From Pomphorhynchus laevis (Eukaryota; Acanthocephala; Palaeacanthocephala; Echinorhynchida; Pomphorhynchidae), in assembly GCA_012934845.2 (NCBI GenBank), contig WNNJ02002437.1:58801-122800 (forward strand): 64,000 bases of DNA. Reading direction: 5' to 3'. Positions 12,080 through 22,831 of this stretch are shown piece by piece. A model generated the notes under the pieces. The model made no database searches. It had not been told where the DNA came from and saw nothing but the letters and a program-made list of their open reading frames with translations. How positions within the stretch are numbered: position 1 is the first letter of the stretch; every line of letters begins with the position of its first letter. Made by a program: the position numbers and the translations under genes.

Positions 12080-12184
12080 TTCTTCATAGAATTTATCAGT
12101 TGTTGATTCATAATAAAGAACAATAGTCAAATAAAATAGGGTTAAACAATAGTAAATAGATAGTTCACGTTGTGACTGCAATAC

Positions 12185-12420
12185 CACAGGTGTAGTGTAT
12201 CTAATACAATGTACATGTGGATTGCAATAGATTGGAAAAACATATCAAATGTTAAAAACAAGGTTTAGGCCACACATAGATAAAATACAGCATAATAGTA
12301 AAACTATTAGAAAAAAGATTTTTGGATTAAAACGCTTAATTCCATGCACCCATTAGGATTGAATGACGTGGTACAAGGAATTGGCAGAAGTAGTATAGTA
12401 CATAATAAACAACTATATTA
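12185..12420 (+). mobile_element. GIY-YIG endonuclease remnant of a PLE
   Basis: One frame reads TTGVVYLIQCTCGLQ, then IGKT, then MLKTRFRPHI, the GIY (here VVYLI) and YIG cores and the following R-x-x-x-H region of GIY-YIG nucleases. A neighbouring frame then gives FWIKTLNSMHPLGLNDVVQG, a block that follows this domain in PLE proteins. This nuclease nicks target DNA for PLE insertion. The piece lies directly before a PLE N-terminal region, that is, as the end of an upstream unit in a head-to-tail array. Confidence 0.75.
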
Positions 12421-13567
12421 TAATAATCCGGTTAAACGCAAACCAACATTCATAGTGATTAAAGGAATAAGAAAAATAGACTTAAAAATATTAAAAAAGA
12501 TAAGCATATATATGAACACTTAGAAATATTAGAACAACTTTTAAGAGATAATAAGCTAAAAAATCGTTATGTAAATATAAGTTTTCTAAAGATATCATTT
12601 GTTCAATAAATCAGAGATTAATTAACGAATATGATAGGTTAAATTGTATAATAGACAGTTATTGTAATAACAAAAAAATATGCATTGACCATAAAATTCA
12701 TTAATAAATGTATAGATAACATAAATATAGGCAGACTTTTAAATAATTGTAAAAGTAAATAAATAATAGGATCAGATTTAAGTAAATATATTCCTAAAAT
12801 AAGGTAAAGAAATAAGGATAATAAGCTGAAGAAAATGAGTGGTCATGGAGATAAAAGGAATAAAAAAATAGACTTAAAATATTTAAAAGATATGAACAAT
12901 TAGAAATATTGAAACAACTTTTAAGAGATAAAAAGCTAAAGAGATAATAAGCTGAAGAAAATGAGTGGTCATGGAGATAAAAGGAATACGAAAAATAGAC
13001 TTAAAAATATTAAAAAGATATGAACAATTATAAATATTAAAACAACTTTTAAGAGATAACAAGCTAAAAGATCTCTATGTAAATATAAGAAGGTTTAAAA
13101 TATTTTGATAAATTAAAATTATGTAAAAGTAGGGACATCTATATTCAGGCAAATAAACAGTGTTTCAATGGGTGGTAATAGTGGCCCAATTATAATATGT
13201 GCATTTATTAGTTAAATTATTTAATTAATAATTTTTATCAATTAAGTAAACAAATTTATCCAAGTAGACTTATTCTCAATGGAACTAATATTGATGATAA
13301 ATATAGTATTTATCTATATATGAACATAAAATTAACATTAATTAAAATTAATATTAAATTATATCATAAAGATTACATTTAAATTTACAAGAAATATTTT
13401 TGCATGAGCATTAATGCATACCATATGATATTAAATATAATATATACATTAATGAAACTTTAAGAATTGCTATAACATGTAATGATATTGACGTTCTTCA
13501 AAATCATTTAAATATTCTAACAGATTATTTAAATAGATAAATAGACAATCTAATAGGTTATCAAAGA

Positions 13568-13658
13568 AAATACGTCATTAGCACGTGTTTGGACCCGCTG
13601 TTAAGTTGGGTTGAGAAATAAGGGCCGAAATCTGATAACATAGAGTTTCTCCTGATGA
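13568..13658 (+). other. PLE terminal fold, copy A (candidate structured RNA)
   Basis: Possible helices: AAATACGT/ACGTGTTT closing a 7-nt loop, CCC/GGG around the middle, then GAAA, and a CTGATGA block at the 3' side. Compared with copy at 60.57 kb, the first hairpin changes a G-C to an A-T pair without loss of pairing. The ribozyme class, if any, is not identified. Confidence 0.5.
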
Positions 13659-14033
13659 CCTATAATCCTTATTCTGTTACAACGTATATTATTTATTAGT
13701 CTATTCATAAAAATGACTTTTATATTAAATTTCAATTTTTTATTTTAACTTGATATAAATTATAAAAAATCTTATAACAATTATTTATAATTATTTATTA
13801 TCTAATTATTAAATTTTGATTTATTGATCTAGCATTATTATTTATTTATTTTTATATATTTATTTAATAGTAATGATATTGGCTTTCTACAAAATTATAT
13901 AAATAATTTAATAGATACATATTTTTATTTAGATTACTATAAAAATACTATCAAACAGAAAATATTAAAATATATAAATGAACAAAATATTATTAAAAAT
14001 ATATTTTAACTCATGTTAAAATGTTACTGGAGA

Positions 14034-14126
14034 AAATACGTCGGTAGAATGTATTTGACCCTCTGCAATGCCGGGTTGAGGAATAGGGGCCGAAACCTGA
14101 TAACATAGCAGTTCCTCTTGATGACC
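14034..14126 (+). other. PLE terminal fold, copy B (candidate structured RNA)
   Basis: AAATAC/GTATTT first hairpin, CTGC-ATG/CAT-GCAG with one mismatch, GAGGAA/TTCCTC exact, GGGGCCGAAAC and a TTGATGA block in the same order as the other copies. Confidence 0.5.
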
Positions 14127-14516
14127 TATAATCCTTATTCTTATGCATCGTATGTTATTTATAAATTAATTCATAATAATTGACATTTATTATAAATTTC
14201 ATTTTTTATTTAAAATTGATATAAATATAAATTGTATATATAGTAATGATGTATAATTATATATTTAATGTGTACTTTATAATATAAAATACATTAATAC
14301 ATTAAATGATGAAATTTAAGAATTGCTATAACATGTAATGATATTGGCTTTCTTCAAAATCATTTAAATAATTTGATAGATACATACTGTTAACTAAGTT
14401 ATTATAAAAATACAATCAAACAAATAATAGTTAATTATATAACTCAACAAATATTACAAAAAATAAATTTAAACTCTAAAGCGGAAAATGTTTATAGATA
14501 GGTAATAAACAATATA

Positions 14517-15028
14517 CTTTGTATTAGAGTAAGATACACCAGATAATCAAATTTCGTCTGATGAAATAGGTCATTAACATGCATTTGGCCCCGCAGCTAT
14601 GTTGTGTCGAGAATAGGGATTGAAGCCTGATAGCATAGTAGATACTTTGTATTAGAGTAAGCTACACCAGATAATCAAATTTCGTCTGATGAAATAGGTC
14701 ATTAACATGCATTTGGCCCCGCAGCTATGTTGTGTCGAGAATAGGGATTGAAGCCTGATAGCATAGTAGATACTTTGTATTAGAGTAAGATACACCAGAT
14801 AATCAAATTTCATCTGATGAAATAGGTCATTAACATGCATTTGGCCCCGCAGCTATGTTGTGTCGAGAATAGGGATTGAAGCCTGATAGCATAGTAGATA
14901 CTTTGTATTAGAGTAAGATACACCAGATAATCAAATTTCATCTGATGAAATAGATCATTAACATGCATTTGGCCCCGCAGCTATGTTGTGTCGAGAATAG
15001 GGATTGAAGCCTGATAGCATAGTAGTTC
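14517..15028 (+). repeat. Four tandem 128-bp units carrying the PLE terminal fold
   Basis: CTTTGTATTAGAGTAAG starts at 14517, 14645, 14773 and 14901, an exact 128-bp period with only a few base differences between units. Each unit contains TCTGATGAAATAGGTC, CATTTGGCCCCGC, GCTATG ... GAAGCC and GATAGCATAG, the pieces of the PLE terminal fold. After the fourth unit the sequence returns to the usual terminal order (GTTCCTCCTGATGAC at 15025). High similarity between units against a decayed surrounding suggests later amplification or conversion. Confidence 0.92.
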
Positions 15029-15187
15029 CTCCTGATGACATATCCTCCTTATTCTGATACATCGTCTGCATGATAAAATAAGTTAAAATAATTTTAAAAA
15101 TAAATTTAAACTCCAAGGCGAAAACTATTAATGGATGAATAATAAATAATATTCTTTGTTACAGGATAATCAAATTTTATCAGAGGA

Positions 15188-15270
15188 AATACATTATTAG
15201 CATGTATTTGGCTATGCCGGGTCGAGGAATAGGGGCCAACACCAGATAGCATAGAGGTTCGTTCTGATGA
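15188..15270 (+). other. PLE terminal fold, copy D (candidate structured RNA)
   Basis: AAATACAT/ATGTATTT exact 8-bp hairpin, TGGC/GCCA, CTATG/CATAG exact, and TCTGATGA at the 3' side. The order agrees with the copies at 13.57, 14.03 and 60.57 kb. Confidence 0.5.
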
Positions 15271-15889
15271 GCTATTTATTATTCCGATAAATTGTATATT
15301 ATTTCTAATTCAATTAATAAAAATTGATTTTTATTTTAAATTTTAATATTAAATTAATCGTTATATATTGACCTGTGGACTTTGTTAGCCCGGTAATATA
15401 CCTCTGCAGGAATACTGAAACTTTGTATGATTAACACTGCATAATTTTTCTGATAATTTTAAATATAAATAAATTTCATTTATATTTCTTATGATGGAGA
15501 GGCATAAATCAACAAAATATTATTAAAATATTAAATTTACAATATATAAGCTTTGAGAATGAAAATAAATCTTTTAAAAATCTTCGTTCATTAATTAATC
15601 ACGTCTTTGTGTATAAATTATTTAATTTTTAAATAATTAAATAATAATTTAAATAATTAAATAAAATAATTTTATTTTATTTTAAGGAAAATAAAATATA
15701 ATTTGTATTATGTTTATTTTTTATAAGATTGTCATTTATTTGCTGTATGTAAGATGAAATAAAACTTCCTGATATATATTTTAATAAAACTACAATTTGT
15801 CAATTATACATATTTACAAAATTGCATTAATTTCAATTGTTAATTAATAAACAACAACAATTTCCTGACAAGGCAAATAATATTACAGC

Positions 15890-18800
15890 AGATTTTTCCT
15901 GTCAGCCACTGGTACCGATGTCGAGTCGTGAAAGCAGTGCACGAACCTACTACGCTAGACATCGAGATACTGGGTGACGGACCAGAGTTATCTTTAAGAT
16001 AGTCCAAGGCGGTCTTCAGCTAGTTTCGAGATTTAATTTCTTCACCGGTATCGAGGTCTACCTCGAAGTCTCATTCCAGAGAGTCCGGCCTAGAAAGCCT
16101 TCCAAGAAAGGCGATCCCTACACATCCTCAGAACGTATCTTGCTACTTAAACTGACTTTCTTCGATATGGAGAAGCAGCGACTTTACTCCGAGTCCATCC
16201 CGGATGACCAAATTCCTAACTTTATCTCTAAGGCTAAGACCGGCCACATCGCGAAAGAATCTCATTTCAGCGGCCTGTATTCGAGATCTTGTCCATTTGG
16301 TCATAACCTAAAGTTTATGACCACTCGCTAAGATAGAACAAAAGATTGCATGGTAAACCGCAAGCTTCGCCCAAAGGCTCAACCTCCGCTTTATCACGAC
16401 AGACTGTGAAAGAACACATTGCTGCGTTAGCTGAACAAATCTGATTCTTAATTTCATTGATGTTCATGCCGCCCCTCGAGAGCAATACCCCAAGATACTT
16501 GAAATCCTCCACATCAGGAAGAACCTTTTCCTTAATCCGGATTGACATCGGCACCTGAATCCGAGACGAACACATAGAGGCAGTCTTGGAGGTACTAATC
16601 AACATCCCTGCCGCTTGGCATTCCAACGTAAATCGATCTAGTAGCCATTGTAAGTCATCAGGATAAGAAACCAACAAAACAACGTCATCTTCAAGAAGCA
16701 GATATGGTATCATGACGGAACAGAACTGAAGACCGACATCCGTCAGAGCAGCCCGTCTCGAAATTTTGTCCATGTAAACAAGGAAGCAAAGTAAAGACAA
16801 AGGGCAGCCCTGACGAAGCCCAACGCCTACTGGAAATGGTTCAGATTTTCTACCTAGAACACGAACACAACTCATACTTTGTTCATACAGAGAAGCCACA
16901 GCTACCTGAAGATAGTGTGCACTCCAAAATCTCTTAGTACCTCCCACAACCTCTCTCGCGGAACTCGGTTGAACACCTTCTCCAAATCTACAAAGCAAAT
17001 GTCGACCGGTTGAGTGAATCCCCAAGATCGTTCGGCTAAAGTGATGCCTCGATAATTGAAACACACTCTCCGGTCAACTTTCTTAATGATCTGTACTACC
17101 AAACCAGTTCGCTTTAACAACAGCAATGACCTATTCCAAAGAGATGCGTTCTTCCGTTGGTTTTAAAAGCTCTACTTCTACAAGAGAAGGCACATCTACC
17201 GGATTAAGGATACTCCTAAAATGCCCTTTCGAACAACACAGAATTTTTTCAATGTCCGTTAGTATAGACCTTCTCTTGTCATATACAGTTTGATGAATTT
17301 TCTGATTTACAACACGGGGGTTCTTGATCGTCATCCAGAACATCTTCGAAACTGACCTAAAATCGAGTTCCAAACGCTCTCCAAACTTCTCTCAAGCCGC
17401 GTTCTTCGCTTCGATAACTGTTCGAGCTGAATCTTTCTTTGCCCTTCGGTACTTGCCTACAGCTTTCAATAATTTATCTGACAAAGTTGCCTTATAAGCA
17501 ACTTCTGTTGGTGTCCACCAAGCAGTTGTCCACCAACTACTTGGTGTCCACCAAGCAGTTCGAGTATTTCCTTCGAGACAAGCACCTAAGGCCTTCTAGC
17601 CACAATTTTTCATAGTTGCTTTAACAAGCGAGGATCTGAACCTCCCAAATAGATTAGTTCTTAAGGCTCTACTTCTACAAGAGATGGCATATCCATCGGA
17701 TTAAGGAGACTCCTAAAGTGCTCTTCAAACAACCAAGAATTTCTTCAATGGCAGTCAGCGTAGATCCTCTCTTATCATAGACAGTTTGAGGAGTTTTCTG
17801 CTTTCCAACACGAAGGTTCCTGATCGTCATCCAGAACATCTTCGAAGCTGACCTATAATCAAGTAATAAGTGATCTACGAACTTCTCCCAAGCCGTCTTC
17901 ATCGCATCGCTAACTGATCGAGCTGAAGCTCTTTTCCCTTCGGTACTTGTCTACAGCTTCAACTGATTTATCAGACAAAGTTGCCTTATAATCCAGCTTC
18001 TTCTGTTGGACAAAATCTCTAACTGATGGTGTCCACCAAGCAGTTCGACTATTTCCTTTGCGACAAGCACCTTATGCCTTCGAGCTACAACTTTTCACAG
18101 TTGCTTTGGCAAGCGATGATCTGAACATATCCCATTCCTGACCAATGTTTTTCACCTCCTCTGGAAACCGAGAGAAGTCCTTCCGGATGTATCCAGTATA
18201 ACATTCTTTGACAGAAACATCTGCTAGACGCTCCTAGCACGCCCTCCCACAACGTTTGTGTTTACCATGCTTTCTAACATCCGATTCTGTGCTAACTACA
18301 AGGTTGTGATCGGTTGACAGCTCAGCCTCTCTCTTCACACAGTGTCCTACACATTACGTATCAGATCAGATGAAACGATTACAAAATCGATCATTGATCT
18401 TTGACTGAGAGAATCTTGATGTCATGTGCATCTATGGATCTCCTTATGTTCAAACATGGTGTTGGTTTTGCACCAATTGTTACGAGAACAAAAGTGCAAT
18501 TATTCAACACCACTCGCATTCAGATCAGAGAGTCCGTTCCTCCCCAACAATCCCTTCCAAGTGATACAGTAGCTACCAGCATGAGCATTGAAGTCACACG
18601 ATAGAACGAGGGATTCTCCAACAGGAGTGCTATCAAGCAGAGCCTGAAGATCTATTACGAAGGCTGCGTATTCCGAGATAATGCTGGGAGCATACGCACA
18701 CACAACAGTTATCCCCTCTCCCTCTTTGACTAAAAGTTTTAGAGACGCCAGCCTTTTGTTCACTGGGTTGAACCTCTCTACCACGAACGACAATCGGAGA

Positions 18801-19465
18801 CTTGTAAGTATCTCTACATCCGCCTTCCGTCGCTTTCCGTTGGTAACTCCCGAATAGTTCAAGCTCCAACCTTGATCCAGAAGTTTAGTTCCAGTTCCAG
18901 AATAGTAAATAGAAGTCACTGCGAATATTTCTAGACCAAGCGAACAATATTTCCAACTAATTCTAGTTCATTCCTAGCCAGCGAGATGACATTTCCATTC
19001 CTACATTAATGATAGTCCGCTTCAGATGTTGATGTCTTTTTTGATGTCTCGGTGCAACTGCCTGATCACACGGCACCTGACAATGAAAGCTATTCTGATC
19101 AGTGGTAAGTTGACCATTGTTCTTCGCGCTTAATTTATATTGTGTAAATTTGTTGCTTATCATTTTTATTGTATTGGTTTGATCGGCTACATCCCGTTCC
19201 CAATATCCTTTGATGATCCAACATCGCTAATGCAAGGAAACAGAATTACGTGACTCTCTTCTGCCTTTTCGTTCATTGTCCAATTCGCCGTTGGAGTCAT
19301 CGGAGGGATCATAGATTGTCTATGAAATGACTATCCATACGGCTGATGCAAGCCGTCCAATTATTTAGCCGCTGATCGATGAATGTCGAAAATACGTTGC
19401 CTGGGCCGCTACACAAAGAGGCTTATTGACAGTAGGTGCCAGGTTAACTTAATCTACTGGCACAT
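15890..19465 (-). mobile_element. APE-type LINE, endonuclease plus RT, broken
   Basis: Read on the - strand: a possible 5' UTR (19465-18960), endonuclease at 18919-18500 (VVCAYAPSIISEY, LSCDFNAHAG, WKGLLGRNG), a duplicated linker (17.1-18.1 kb), RT at 17064-16315 (VGLRQGCPLSLLCFLVYMDK, then the DD box in LLLEDDVVLL, then FKYLGVLLSRGG), and a tail near 16330-16190 in another frame (RSRIQAAEMRFFRDVAGLSL). The RT and tail wording resembles LINEs common in fishes and other animals with an R-M-x-F-L-R-R-V-A-G-L-S block. Several frameshifts separate the parts. One element, moderately old. Confidence 0.8.
17150..18080 (-). repeat. About 490-bp internal tandem duplication of the LINE linker
   Basis: The segment from CTACTTCTACAAGAGA at 17172 recurs at 17668, and TGGTGTCCACCAAGCAGTTC near 17540 recurs near 18029. 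Both encode the same linker (SKMFWMTI...VYDKR...LT.IE.IL) between endonuclease and RT. A minor local repeat of GTCCACCAA lies at 17510-17560. Confidence 0.85.
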
Positions 19466-19489
19466 ATGGCCCAATTATTGAAATAATCA

Positions 19490-20350
19490 ATAATTGAAAA
19501 TGATTTTCTTATCAAATGATTATTAAATGATCATTTGATAATTAAATAATAATTATCAAATGAAGAATAAGAACCGAAACTGATAGAGTAGCAGTTCCTT
19601 CTGATGACCTCTAATCCTTATTCTGATAAATTGACTGTTATTTATTAGTCAATTCGTGAAAATTGAATTTTATTTTATATTTCAATTTTAAATTTTAACT
19701 TTATAAATATAAATTATAAAATCTTTTTAGAATACTCCCATTCCAATTGACAATAATATATAGAATTATATATTAATATAATATATGGAATTTTTTAGAA
19801 TTTAATTTAAAAGATAATTGTTATTGCTGCCAATTTTCAGTAACGAACTGTTACCATCTTCAGGCTGCAGCTAAATCATGTTTTTGCTGTTAAATAGCAG
19901 CACCAACTGCAGTGCGATGATGCTCCTTTGTTAAGGGTTTATTCCTTTTTTCATTTGTATTCATTTGTTTTATTAATAATCAACTTTAATCCACTTAAGT
20001 GGATTATTCACATGTTTTATTCTTGTTTACTTTTTAATCCACTTAAGTGAAATGGTGTAATTGTATAACATCGGAGCATCACCACACCGCAGTTGATGCT
20101 GCTATTTAACAACAAAAACATGATTTAGATGCAGCCTGAAGATGGTAACAGTTCGTTACTGGAACTTCTCAATGACAATTGTCTTCTAAATAAAAAAATT
20201 CCTTTGTACTTTTTAATATAAAATGTTATATAGTAATCATTTATTATTTATAATTATTTATTGTTTAATTATTAAATATTCAATTATTTATTTTTAATTT
20301 ATAAATAGTATAAAATACGTAGACTAGTTTAGCTTATCTGATTCGTCAAT
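19490..20350 (+). mobile_element. PLE terminal fragment, split by another element
   Basis: GAACCGAAACTGATAG and CTTCTGATGACC at 19570-19610 and the following ACTGTTATTTATTAGTCAAT match the other PLE terminal segments. The sequence resumes at about 20205 and ends ATAAAATACGTAGACTAGTT, matching 60850-60870 (ATTAAATACGTAGACTCAGT). The 416-bp element between is an insertion in the terminal segment. Confidence 0.75.
19787..20202. mobile_element. Non-autonomous DNA element with long inverted repeats
   Basis: The ends form inverted repeats of about 130 bp: GGAATTTTTTA...AAGATAATTGTTATTG at the left against CAATGACAATTGTCTTCTAA...AATTCC at the right, then CAGTAACGAACTGTTACCAT and TAAATCATGTTTTTG with complements on the right arm, and GATGATGCTCC against GGAGCATC. 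The centre carries the palindrome AATCCACTTAAGTGGATT. No coding capacity. Target duplication is not clear. It sits inside a PLE terminal segment and is therefore younger. Confidence 0.8.
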
Positions 20351-22589
20351 TATCAAATTTCACACGTAAAAATAGCTATTATCTCATAAAGTTAAATCCG
20401 GAAGAATTGTGCCTTGATCTATTTCTTTAATGATTTTGTTGAAATTTGCTAAATTTGAGAAAGAGTGATCATTGATATTCAATAGTTTATCTGACATCTT
20501 TTGTCATATTAAAAAGTTTTCGTTTATTTTTTTGCTTGTTGTGGTCCATGAATGGACCATCAATCAAAATTGTTTGCATTCGGTTGGAGATATTTTGAAT
20601 CAGATGAGTAACCACTCAATATGTTGCTCTTTTGGCTATAAAGTCTCGTCTTCTTAAATCTGCCGTAAATTGTATTTGGTAACTGTTATATATTGTATTG
20701 TGTTTTTGAAAGATGAGTCCTACAAAACTGCAAATAAATTGCTTCTTTATGCCGTATTTTAACTTGGTTATTGTGCTCATAAGAATTGCAGTTTCGTTTA
20801 TATCTATACAGTCCATCAGTACATTCAAAACTTCCTGTTTCTGTTCGAGCTATCATTGGTTTGCGGGATATTATAGCTTCCAAATTAGCTGTATTTCATT
20901 ATTATATAATAATACATAATAATGAATTCCTTGCTAATATTTAAATGAAATGATTACATATATTTTGTGGAACCTAACTTGTGGAACCAAGCAGATGAAA
21001 ATATTTTAAAGCATATTTTAAAATATTTTATATTTTAAAATAATATATTTTAATATATTATTTCGCTGACTACCGTCACGATCACCATGCATATGAACAC
21101 AATCCTTACATACAATAATATGTTTTTAAAACATATATTTTTGTCATCGAAATATATTCTTTTAGTCATAAGATTCATATGTTCTTGGTTCAGAAAAACG
21201 AACAATGTATTTTATAAAATAATATATAATAATATATTAAAAATTATTGTTTATCACAAACTGTTCGTTTTATACAATTGTATGTTGGTGTAAAATTGTA
21301 TAAAAACGAACAGTGTGTGGCAAAAATGTTTTTCCTGTTGGTGCTAGTAGTAGCTAACAAAATATAAAATATATTTATTTTGATTTGCTGATCATGCTCC
21401 AGAACTCAAATTTTAAAAATGATAAGCATAAATTTCTAATTAATTATAAATATAGATATTTATTAGATATTAATTTAATATAATTCAATAGAAATATACT
21501 TGAAGATACATTATCGACGATAATGTATCGATAATGCATCTGCACAGTCAAGGATTTGCTTTAATTTATATTCTATTTCTGAACCAAGACGATGATAAAT
21601 TATTAAAATCCATATTTCGGTTACTACTATCACCATCATCAGGAATATGAACAAAACAAAAATGTGTCATTGTCATATATATAATTTGTAACAGATTGTG
21701 ACGTACATAATTAAAAACAAAATTTACCGTAAAGCGGGAAACACAAATGTAAAACAAACAATTAAAACCGAACCAAATAATATCTTCAAAACAAAACTGA
21801 AGACAATAATTAAACAGAAACGAAACTTTAAAATTTTAAATAATAAAATTTTAATAATAAATATTTTAGACAATAATTAAACAGAAACGTTAAAATTCTA
21901 ATATTTTTACAAATCGACTGCAACGATTTTCTGTTTTGTTCATGTCACGTGATTAAGAGAGTATAAACCGAAATATGATCTTCAAATAATTTTTCATCTG
22001 CTTGGTTTGAAAACAACATATATTTCGGTTTTACAAGTAAAGATAATTTTGAATTTAATGAACATATACAGAAAGATAGCATTCTTCAAATGTTTATATC
22101 GATATTTTTATGTCTTACACGAATTTTGGTAGACAATATATTAAACAAATATATTGTACAAATATATTATACAAATATCATTTAATTAAATAATAATTAA
22201 CTATCTTTGAATATAAAATATATTAAAAATACTTTTTAACCGTCTTTGAATATAAATGTTTAGCAACAGATTTTACCCACAAAAATTAATAGTTAATCTA
22301 ATATTGCATTTCCCTTGAAAATATGGCATGTAATTTTAGTGCGTAATCAATAAAAAATATGATTTATTTAATAAATCATTTATTAATTCTAATTAAGTCA
22401 TTAATAATAAATCGGGTATTCATTTTCCTGTGTAAATTGGATTTTGTATATTTAAGCGAAAATAAAAAAATATAAAACTAATAATTAGGCCGTAAACAAA
22501 TAACATTCATTTAGAATATTATTGATTAGAATATCATGCAGCCAGAGGAGCGGGCGAAGCAACTTCATATGCCGAATAGCGGAAACGGC
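20351..22589. other. AT-rich intergenic stretch with a spaced inverted repeat
   Basis: No gene recognised. ACCAAGCAGATGAAAATATT near 20985 is complementary to the block around 21985-22010, about 1 kb apart. A short motif TATTTCGGTTACTACTATCA near 21600 has relatives near 21060 and 12050 (GGTGACTGCAGTCACC is a palindrome there). Small frames, including two overlapping - strand ones at 20616-20883, match nothing I know. Confidence 0.5.
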
Positions 22590-22831
22590 TGAAATATGCC
22601 GACTTGACTATGTCCCACATATTTTGTCCTTTTGGAACAGAGACTTATGGATCACTGGGCTCTTCCGCTTTGGCTATTGTTAAGGAGATAGGAAAAAGAT
22701 TGAATCACGTTACCGGGGATTCACGTGCTACTTCATACCTCCTCCAAAACGTTAGCATCGCCATCCAACGTGGAAATGCTGTCAGCATTCTGGCGACGGA
22801 TCCAAAGGGCAAGAACATAGTAGGCTGGTGA
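22590..22831 (+). mobile_element. RLE-domain C-terminal remnant
   Basis: The frame reads FGTETYGSLGSSALAIVKEI, then TGDSRATSYLLQNVSIAIQRGNA. This is the C-terminal end of the same RLE family as the - strand frame at 4997-6328 (which has [20 protein letters not shown] and [12 protein letters not shown]). Only about 75 residues remain, with no zinc motif or catalytic core. It marks the family as dispersed in this genome, so the 5-6 kb frame has mobile relatives. Confidence 0.75.

Larger units (their letters stand above)
12080..15310 (+). mobile_element. Array of broken Penelope-like element (PLE) copies
   Basis: In order: a GIY-YIG endonuclease tail (12185-12420), the PLE N-terminal region (12455-13065, partly in tandem), the RT core and end (13120-13550; a GGN-type motif near 13165 and the thumb-side block to 13520), a terminal segment (13560-13720), a second RT end plus terminal segment (13870-14160), a third RT end (14280-14470) leading into four 128-bp units, and a fourth terminal segment (15090-15310). 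Counterparts with the same order lie at 60.2-60.9 and 62-64 kb. Head-to-tail partial copies are typical of PLEs. The array is broken throughout and AT-drifted, so it is an old fossil. Sequence from 15310 to 15890 is AT-rich with nothing clear. Confidence 0.85.

Noticed and set aside
14560-14610. Standard hammerhead ribozyme in the PLE terminal repeat
   Set aside because: CTGATGA and GAAA cores are present, but GAAA comes before CTGATGA and the needed stems I and II do not form in any of the three topologies I tried. I kept only the weaker claim of a conserved fold.
13560-15310. CRISPR-like array from the regular 128-bp repeats
   Set aside because: The units are contiguous without spacers and belong to a eukaryotic PLE terminal segment.
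20616-20883. FLYWCH-like zinc finger on the - strand (YRYKRNCNSYEHNN)
   Set aside because: The Cys/His spacing does not fit and two frames are equally open; no support beyond a vague resemblance.
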